A stretch of 64,000 nt of DNA. Source: Ceraceosorus guamensis (lineage: Eukaryota; Basidiomycota; Exobasidiomycetes; Ceraceosorales; Ceraceosoraceae). The stretch lies in NCBI RefSeq assembly GCF_003144195.1, contig NW_020290000.1, positions 310,001 through 374,000 on the forward strand. The letters run 5' to 3'. The notes below the pieces were generated by a model. The model worked only from the letters and a program-made list of their open reading frames with translations. It had not been told where the DNA came from and searched no databases. Within the stretch, counting starts at the first letter, position 1. Every line of letters begins with the position of its first letter. Below, one piece after another: positions 57,999 to 64,000 of this stretch. Both the position numbers and the translations under genes were made by a program.

Positions 57999-58690
57999 AT
58001 CGTTCCACGACGTCTTCGTTACCTGTACCGCCAGCTCGGGGAGGATATCGAGCGCCTGTATGAGCTGTAAGACGGGATATGAAGCTAATTTACGTGCTGC
58101 GTGACACGATCGTCGGACGCCGTGCAAGGCTCGAAGAGGGCGGATTTATCTCGAGCCAGGCTGTACCACGGACGGCCTTGCTTGCCAGGTAACGAATGGT
58201 GTGTGAGAGATTCGATTGTGCGGCAAGGACAGAGGAGACAGTGTCGATTGCGATGATATGAGGAGCAAGTCCCGAGCGCTAGGCGGTGGTCACTATAGAT
58301 GGGGGTCATTCGACTACCGCGGCAGCATTCGTTCTGGCACCGAAGAAACGTTCAAAGATTCTGGGCGGACAAGCGTTCGTGACTCTCGCGTACATGCACG
58401 ATGCAGCAGCTCTTGCTTTCGCACCGATGAGCTTGGCGCTCCTCTCTGCACGATGGCGTGAGGGCCCGCGCTCGCCCGCATTTGTGCACGGGGCATGCAT
58501 CGCAACAGCATGGAGCACCCTTCAGCACATCATATATGCGCGCATCATATGCAATTTCGAGCATCGAGCAGCAGCTGATGTAGGTTGAGGGCGCAATTTG
58601 TGTTTGACCGCGCGCGCCCATCGCGCTCAGCCCAAGTCCAAACAAGATGCGGCGCAGCAAGCAGCACCACGCGTGTGCTTGTGGTGAGGC

Positions 58691-58700
58691 GCTATATAGC
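58691..58700 (+). promoter_or_regulatory. TATA-like palindrome GCTATATAGC
   Basis: Perfect 10-bp palindrome ending 30 nt before the ATG at 58731. The same 10-mer occurs at 7818-7827, again 30 nt before an ATG (7858). Confidence 0.35.
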
Positions 58701-58730
58701 AAAGCCGTCGATCAAGGCGAAAGGTGAGCG

Positions 58731-59387
58731 ATGAGCGCTCTTCCTTTCGCACTATACGCACGCGCGGCGATCATACGCATCGTCGAAAGCTTCATTATTG
58801 CTGCTGCTGCTGCTGCATGCTGGCACGTTGAGCTGACCCTGCGAAACTTGCTCAGTCGCGAGGCCCTCGTTGTAGAGTGCCTCCGCGGCCTTGAGCACCT
58901 TGTGATTTGCCCAAAGGTCGCCGACGTGGTCTCGCCATCAAGCAAACAACGTGACTTTGACTGCACGCACATCCCGTACAGCTGTTCAAAGCGCCTTTTT
59001 GAGCGGTCAAGTCTAGGAAACGCCTCCTCAGCTTCTCTCGCAAATGGGACTGAGCCACTTGCCGCCTCGGCCTCTGCCGTAGAGCAGGGATGCAAGCACA
59101 GTCAGGCAGTCCGGCGCGCATCTGATCAGTTGGGAAGCGATCGAGAATGCGGCATCCACGTCGGGGCTGCACAGAGCCGCGCGCTGCGCTGTGCGAGCGA
59201 TCAGCTTGACCGAGGCTGTTATTGTGACTCGAGCAGAAAAAGCTGCGAGTCTTCTGACTGCAACGATGAACCTTGCCTCGCTAGTCGTGACGTGCGGACG
59301 AGATGCTCTTCCTCTTCTGAGGACGCACGGAGCGGCCATTGCAGCCTTATTTCTCCTATTCACGCACCACCTTTGCGACGCTTCTAG
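58731..59387 (+). CDS. Orphan Cys-rich open frame, 218 aa
   Basis: Not recognised. An uninterrupted ATG-initiated frame, long for non-genic DNA here. The N-terminus is hydrophobic (IIRIVESFIIAAAAAACW) and could act as a signal or anchor, although part of it is encoded by a GCT microsatellite. The C-terminal half has about a dozen cysteines (YCDSSRKSCESSDCNDEPC) and two similar blocks, RRASDQLGSDREC and RCASDQLDRGC. A Cys-rich, possibly secreted, intronless orphan would fit a smut-type effector, but the overlapping frame at 59083-59463 is equally open and protein-like, so either the gene is spliced or neither is real. A TATA-like palindrome lies 30 nt upstream. Confidence 0.3.
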   Translation: MSALPFALYARAAIIRIVESFIIAAAAAACWHVELTLRNLLSREALVVECLRGLEHLVICPKVADVVSPSSKQRDFDCTHIPYSCSKRLFERSSLGNASSASLANGTEPLAASASAVEQGCKHSQAVRRASDQLGSDRECGIHVGAAQSRALRCASDQLDRGCYCDSSRKSCESSDCNDEPCLASRDVRTRCSSSSEDARSGHCSLISPIHAPPLRRF

Positions 59388-59706
59388 TCGCGTCGGTGCC
59401 CATCAAGATGCGGGTGGGAGCGGTCACACAAGACACGCCACGAACCTGAGCAACGATGGCTGATTTATTGCTGCGCGTTGCGATCATGCAGAGCGCTCGA
59501 GCAGAAGGAGCGTCGGATGCCGAGTTAAGAAGTCGGAGCTTTGAGAGTCAGAGAGGAACAAGACGACCCAGAGGGAATGGATCGGGCGCGCCGATTTCTT
59601 GAGCGGCCGCGGGTCCAGAAAGGAAGTCTTACTGCTCGCATCACGCAAGCACGCACTTGTGAGCTTGACTGCCGGAAGTCTATCTCGTCGCTGGTCGCGC
59701 AAAAGC

Positions 59707-60706
59707 TCAGCTCGAGCCGGAGAGTCCAAGCCTCTCTGCAGTCTTCTTCAGCGCTGCGACCCCAGGAGTGTCTGCGTCGGGAAGATGTTGCCAAATAGTG
59801 CTGAAACAAAGTGCAGCAAGAGGGTCAGCCAGACAGGCAACAAAATTCGCTGCTGGGCGCTCCAGTGCCGCAGTCTTTGTGAGCACGCCAACTAGCTCCC
59901 TCGTTGCCAGAAGAGGATCCGCCGTGAAGAGGTGACTCGCGACGGTTGCTTGTCACGTCGGCTTCCGCATGGCAGACGCAGTAATGCGTGTGAGCGCTGT
60001 GTTTGAATCTGCTCCTCGAGGAAGGAAGCAGATGCAGCACGTGGGGAGACACGTGCCAGCAAGGAGGTATCTTGCAAGAAGCAGCGTGCAAGGCCCGAAG
60101 CTCGGCTGGGAAAGGCCAATTGTGATACGCAGCACAGCCCTGTCGAGTGCGATGTTTCAAGTTACACTACCGCATGAGCCATCGCGAACACGCACGATGC
60201 CGAGGGAGGCTCGCTGGACCGCGCAAACACTTTCCAAGCATTCACGCTGGCTTTGCCCTGCCTGCTCTCCCGTTATGGAATCCCGCTTTAGCTCGCTTCA
60301 GCCATACTCACGTCGCAAGGACCACGTAGCCAGCTGCAGCGATGCCAATGTCCGCACCTCTGATGCGCCGCAATTCCGAATCCGTTGCTGTTCCCTCGTT
60401 GTCCTTGGTCTGCAGAAATTGGCCGAGGGGACCGTATCGGAGCACCAGACACCCGACGAAAGCTCCAGCTGAAAGTCCTTGCAATAGCGGAATCAGGCCG
60501 AGCGCTACGGCTGCGCTGTTTGTGGGAACGAATCCGTACGCTACGCCCAACCTGTATGCTGCGTAGAAGATCATGACAAAGTGCGGCACGAGGCCGGCAA
60601 AGTGGAAGGGACCCTTGGTGATGGACTCGTAGAGAAAACTGATCGGGTTGAAGCTTCCCTTCGCCTCCTCGCCCTTTGCAGGGTATGGCCTGAAGCTGTC
60701 CGCCAT
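59707..60706 (-). CDS. Small multi-pass membrane protein, unknown function
   Basis: Not assigned to a family. Exon 1, 60706-60312, starts at ATG (MADSFRPYPAKGEEAKGSF) and encodes about three hydrophobic segments: HFAGLVPHFVMIFYAAYRLG, AAVALGLIPLLQGLSAGAFV and, after a charged loop (FLQTKDNEGTATDSELRR), GADIGIAAAGYVVLAT. It ends in phase 2 at GTGAGT. The best continuation is 59800-59707, after a TTTGTTTCAG acceptor, which adds a soluble tail (TIWQHLPDADTPGVAALKKT) and a stop (162 aa in total). The intron would be 511 nt, long for this window, so an unseen exon in between is possible; two nearer acceptors give less protein-like tails. The first exon is convincing and the second likely. The location (ER or mitochondrial membrane) cannot be decided. 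Confidence 0.65.
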
Positions 60707-60936
60707 CTTGCCCAACCTAGTGAGCTACGAAAGAAGGGCGCAACTCTTGCGCGCCTGCTTCGGCCAAGGTCTTTCTGAGCTGGGATGTTGGTTGATCCCT
60801 GGAACGGTCGCAGGACAAGCGAGAGCCCGACTTGAAGACGGCGAGCAGAGCGTTCAGATCTCTGAGATGTACAGCTGGCCTCGGCGGCGCGGATGGATAC
60901 ACGCCCCAGTGGGGTGACAGCACCAAGAAGCACTTG

Positions 60937-61216
60937 ATGCAGAGAGGTGGGGCGGACGGTGACTCAGCGCGAGTGCAGTGGAATGAGCGAGGGGACGAAT
61001 TCCAGTGCCCGAGCAAGGTGCTTCGAAGTGATGAGGTTGATTGTGGAGCGGATGGCGTGGTGCAAAGGAAGAAGAAAGTAAAGAAGAGCAAGGCAAGACC
61101 CAAGAACGGTAAGCACGCCTGTTATGATCAAGTGCACACACACACTCCGCGACGACTTGTTATTATTATTATTAGCTGGAAGCCGGATGGATGGATGCTC
61201 AGGTCCATGCAGCTAG
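60937..61216 (+). CDS. Candidate small spliced gene with Lys-rich segment
   Basis: Not recognised. The plus strand from about 60796 to 61108 is open and protein-like (WGDSTKKHLMQRGGADGDSA, VQWNERGDEFQCPSKVLRSD), then strongly basic (QRKKKVKKSKARPKN), ending in phase 1 at GTAAGC. A TTATTATTATTAG acceptor at 61174-61175 gives a compatible second exon, 61176-61216. With the first in-frame ATG (60937) the product is 70 residues, but open, mitochondrial-presequence-like sequence upstream (ASRAFRSLRCTAGLGG) hints at an earlier start in an exon I could not find. It is divergent from the membrane-protein gene starting at 60706. Confidence 0.35.
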
Positions 61217-62015
61217 CTTGCTGCTGCTGCTGCTCGCTGTTGCTTGCTTGATGCATGTGAGTCTCGTCTCAAAGGCGGGGCAAAAGTCACAGTCTGCATG
61301 GCCTTGACGCGCGCGCTGCTCCAGAGCGGTCCGCTGCAGCCTCGCAAGCAGTGTGCCACACACCACGCTTGCCTGTCCAGCAGCGCCGTGGATGTCATCA
61401 TCAGCTTGAACAGGTAGGTACATACTCACTCGCGACTGAACTGCAGGCAGGCAGGGCAAGGCAAGGCAAGAGCATGGCAACTCAGTCGACCACAGTCCCC
61501 GCGCCGTTTCCCCAGTCACAGTCGTGAGTCGTGATGCCGCTCTTGTCTTACAAGTCTCATGCTCTACAGCGTCTCTAAATGCCAGAGCTGAAAGCGAAAG
61601 GGTATGTCTATCCAATCATTGTATCCTTTCCCAGCCACTGAATCTTCTAGCTCGCTCTGCAGCCTACTGTACACCTCCGCTGCTAATCGCTCACGACTCA
61701 CGACTGGCTCTCCAGAAGCCAGCGAGCAAGCGAGACGTGAGCCGGAAGTCGGAGTAACAGCAAAGTCGGCCATACGCCTATTTCCCCGCAACCTCACGCC
61801 AGACAGGTCGCCCGCGTCTAGCGAGCGCACTTAGCGTCCTCCAACCTGGGAGAGGGCTGCATGACATGGCTTGGTACAGTTGAGTTGAGTCACGAGTGTC
61901 TGCAGCGCGTGCTCCGTACAGAGCGGCACAACCGACCACTCGTGACTTTGACTCATCGCCGTGCAGCAGCCCCGTACGTACCACCAGCAGAGCAGCCTGT
62001 TGGCGGTGGAGCGAG

Positions 62016-62042
62016 GCTGCTGCTGCTGCTGCTGCTGCTGCG
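62016..62042. repeat. GCT/CTG trinucleotide microsatellite
   Basis: Nine GCT/CTG units on the plus strand in non-coding DNA. Confidence 0.9.
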
Positions 62043-62174
62043 CAGCTGAGCGACCTCCATCATGAATCGTCCAACCACAGCGGTCGACCAACTCTCTCTT
62101 GTGTGAAAAGTACGAGACCGCTATAGTAGACTTGAACAACTCAGCGATCAAGGTGCGGTACCGCACCGGATGAC

Positions 62175-62234
62175 TGAATCTTGAATCGATCTTGAATTTG
62201 AATCTTCACGATTCAGGTTGAAATTGTGAATTGC
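62175..62234. repeat. Cluster of degenerate GAATCTT/ATTCACGATTC motifs
   Basis: Successive 8-10 bp words GAATCTTGAATCGATCTTGA, GAATCTTCACGATTCAGG and TTGTGAATTG, related to the TCGTGA/TCACGA patches elsewhere. Confidence 0.65.
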
Positions 62235-63357
62235 TCAGCTTGCTACTCTTTCTGATGAGGCATTCACATGCATCCAGATTGATTCACACCTCGCTTCCGG
62301 GGCCATCCACACAGATTCAAGATTGTGGTTGTAATCTACTGTGACTACTCAGACTGTACAATTGTCACAGCAGACATCCAAGATCGAAGGGACTCACGAC
62401 TGACCTTTCTTGCTACAGCACCCAGAGATTGCGAGCGGTATCTGAGGCGTCTGCTTTCTCCAACGCCCCTTCGAACACGCCTGCGGGTTTGCCCCCCCCC
62501 CCAATTCATTGCGCCTGGCCGATTCGCATTCTATTCTCGGCTTGATTTGAGTAGCGGACTCAACAGTCACTGGGCACGTACGACCTCCAAGTCACATTTC
62601 GCGTCTTGCCGTGACGATACTCGCAAGAGTGGGTGGGTGGGTCAATGCGAAGCATCTTCAGTCTCGACTTCGTCATTGCGATTCGTGACTCGCGATTGAG
62701 CGCCTTTCTAATCGTGGGATGCTTATGCAAGCTGTCTCTGTCTAGTCACGACAGTGTCCGTGCACTCACGACAGTGTGAGTGACCATACACAAGTCAAAT
62801 GGCGGAAAGTGATGGTGCGACTGTGCGAGTGCATGGCTGCCTGTACATGCATGCACTCCAACCTCTGGGGATAACCTTTGCCCCGCGTTGAGAGTTGCCG
62901 ACTGCCGAGCATCCGCGCTCTTACGCCCGCTTCATCCAGCGCAGTCGAGGAGGCGCATGGCGCGCTGCTGCGACAGATCGCTTGGTCCTTGCGCGCGGAT
63001 ACTGCACCGCGAACATCCGGATCACGATGCCCAACCACCTTTCAGATCGTGCTGCTTGGTAAAATCACGCCCATGCTGAACACGGCACAACAAAAAACAA
63101 TGTGATTGAATTGCAAGGTCAGGAGGGGAGATGCGTGAAGCATGCTAGGCAGTCGTGGGAGACAGAGGAAACTCAAGCTGCCTTCAAAAGGCCGGGGCCG
63201 TCAAAGGAGTCTCACAATCCAATGAGACGATAGCGCCGCCCATACTTCAAGAAAGTGGCTGGAGAACGCTATGTAGCGCCATGTAAAATGCACGCTCACT
63301 CCTCGGGTTGAGGAACCGGCTGGATCAGCAGTGGCCTGTGTGGCTGAGATCGCGTTT

Positions 63358-64000
63358 CTACTTGACAAAGGTGCGGCAATCTTCACCGAAGCCAGAAGCG
63401 CTCAGCCAATTTGCAGCAAACGAGAAGGTCTCTACGTTCTCAAAGACCTTGCGGGTGCCCCAAACCGGCTCGTAGACTAGAGTTGCGGGTCGTATTGGAT
63501 ACGTCAGGCGTCAATTGTCAGCCAGGTCGCCTACTGAGCATGCACTACTCACTGTTGACGGTGGAGCGAGCAAAGAATGCTTGCTCGAAAGGCTGCGGCC
63601 ACAAGCAAGGGGTCATCAGCACTTTATTCCCGAAGCTTTCGACTCTGCCCGTCGCTTTGCGTGCAACACACCTGCCCCCTGTATGATAGAGGCCGGGCAG
63701 TGTCAGCTAGATCGGAGCGCAAGCGGGACAGCTTGAATACTCACGATACGTATTCGAAACGGACGCAACGACCGGTATTAGGGTACATGGTAGCCTGAAA
63801 CAAGTCCGCGAAGCAGGCGCATGAGGATCAGGACATGGAACACAGCTCATGGCCGCGGAGCGATTGTCTCGACGTACTCTGACTGGCGTCGTGAGCAAGT
63901 CCTTGAAGTTCTGGGCAGTCAGCTGACCTCGCGGTGCGCGGTTGAAGCGAGTCGTAAAGACAGGAGAAAGGACACCGAGGGAGCCGCTCTGCGTGATGGC
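63358..64000 (-). CDS. Partial gene at the right edge, unknown Cys-containing protein
   Basis: Not recognised. Only the 3' part is in the window: 64000-63878 (5' end beyond the edge), 63794-63745, 63671-63553, 63476-63358; 136 residues, all phases agree (0, 2, 1). Donors are GTACGT, GTGAGT and GTGAGT; acceptors are TTTCAG, GGGCAG and CTCTAG. The sequence is well ordered, not low-complexity: LSPVFTTRFNRAPRGQLTAQ, TMYPNTGRCVRFEYVSCVAR, LMTPCLWPQPFEQAFFARST and VFENVETFSFAANWLSASG, ending DCRTFVK. Four spaced cysteines and many aromatic residues suggest an extracellular or lumenal domain, but the N-terminus needed to see a signal peptide is missing. No lysine- or repeat-rich segments. Three compatible introns make this a solid gene; the family is open. 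Confidence 0.75.

Larger units (their letters stand above)
57999..59706. other. Spacer between ERV2 and the small membrane-protein gene
   Basis: 1.7 kb. The only candidate is the plus-strand frame at 58731. A second plus frame, open from 59083 to 59463 without its own ATG, has protein-like sequence (SGAHLISWEAIENAASTSGL) and could be an alternative or spliced continuation. A GCT repeat lies at 58799-58816. Confidence 0.4.
61217..63357. other. Intergenic with repeats
   Basis: No recognised gene. Paired TCGTGA/TCACGA words at 61521-61537 and 61690-61705, a GCT microsatellite at 62016-62042, a dense ATTC-type motif patch at 62175-62234, an 11-C run near 62491 and GTGGGT repeats near 62630. A minus-strand frame 61770-61564 (ATG, 68 codons) and a minus-strand frame 63038-62766 (no early ATG) are open but unsupported. 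Confidence 0.45.

Noticed and set aside
61564-61770. 68-codon minus-strand ATG frame
   Set aside because: Passes through a TCGTGAGTCGTGAG motif patch and has no other support.

Overview
The window looks like nuclear DNA of a basidiomycete fungus, most likely Ustilaginomycotina (smut-like). This rests on three things: short spliceosomal introns (mostly 40-200 nt) with GTGAGT/GTAAGT donors and CTGAC-like branch sites, fungal protein families (Cdc24, Sok1, Lcl3, Pbi2, cytochrome c peroxidase, Erv2, Zn2Cys6), and a TCGTGA/TCACGA-rich short motif scattered between genes. The assignment is by recognition only. I saw no rRNA, convincing tRNA, CRISPR array, transposase, reverse transcriptase or other mobile-element gene.

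Layout. 0-6.7 kb: a serine-rich unknown protein, a small four-exon candidate gene whose last intron carries a T45 tract, and a Zn2Cys6 regulator, all on the minus strand. 6.7-13.2 kb: a gene-poor stretch with no recognisable family but several orphan reading frames of about 100-170 codons. 13.2-21.2 kb: a small single-pass membrane protein with an upstream ORF, a Pbi2-type protease inhibitor (-), an F-box-like gene with a reading-frame break (-), and mitochondrial ribosomal protein mL43 (+). 24.7-33 kb: a Sok1/TCP11 protein (+) converging on a LIM-domain protein (-). 37-43.3 kb: cactin (+) converging on cytochrome c peroxidase (-), then a conserved uncharacterised fungal protein (+). 47.6-58 kb: Cdc24 (+) converging on the Lcl3 nuclease (-), then a DHHC palmitoyltransferase (+) converging on Erv2 (-). 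59.7-64 kb: a small multi-pass membrane protein (-), a possible divergent small gene (+), and a partial unknown gene (-) cut by the right edge.

The genes are independent housekeeping and regulatory loci, not a pathway cluster. Themes recur: polarity (Cdc24, LIM/paxillin-like), RNA splicing (cactin), mitochondrion (CCP1, mL43, Lcl3, perhaps the Pbi2-like protein), ER oxidation and lipidation (Erv2, DHHC). Four pairs are tail-to-tail. Exon structures were rebuilt by hand from splice signals and reading-frame phase. For the recognised multi-exon genes other than Sok1 and the F-box-like locus, the joined exons give an uninterrupted frame of exact codon length. Entries called 'orphan' or 'candidate' are low-confidence: in DNA of this composition some frames near 100 codons arise by chance.
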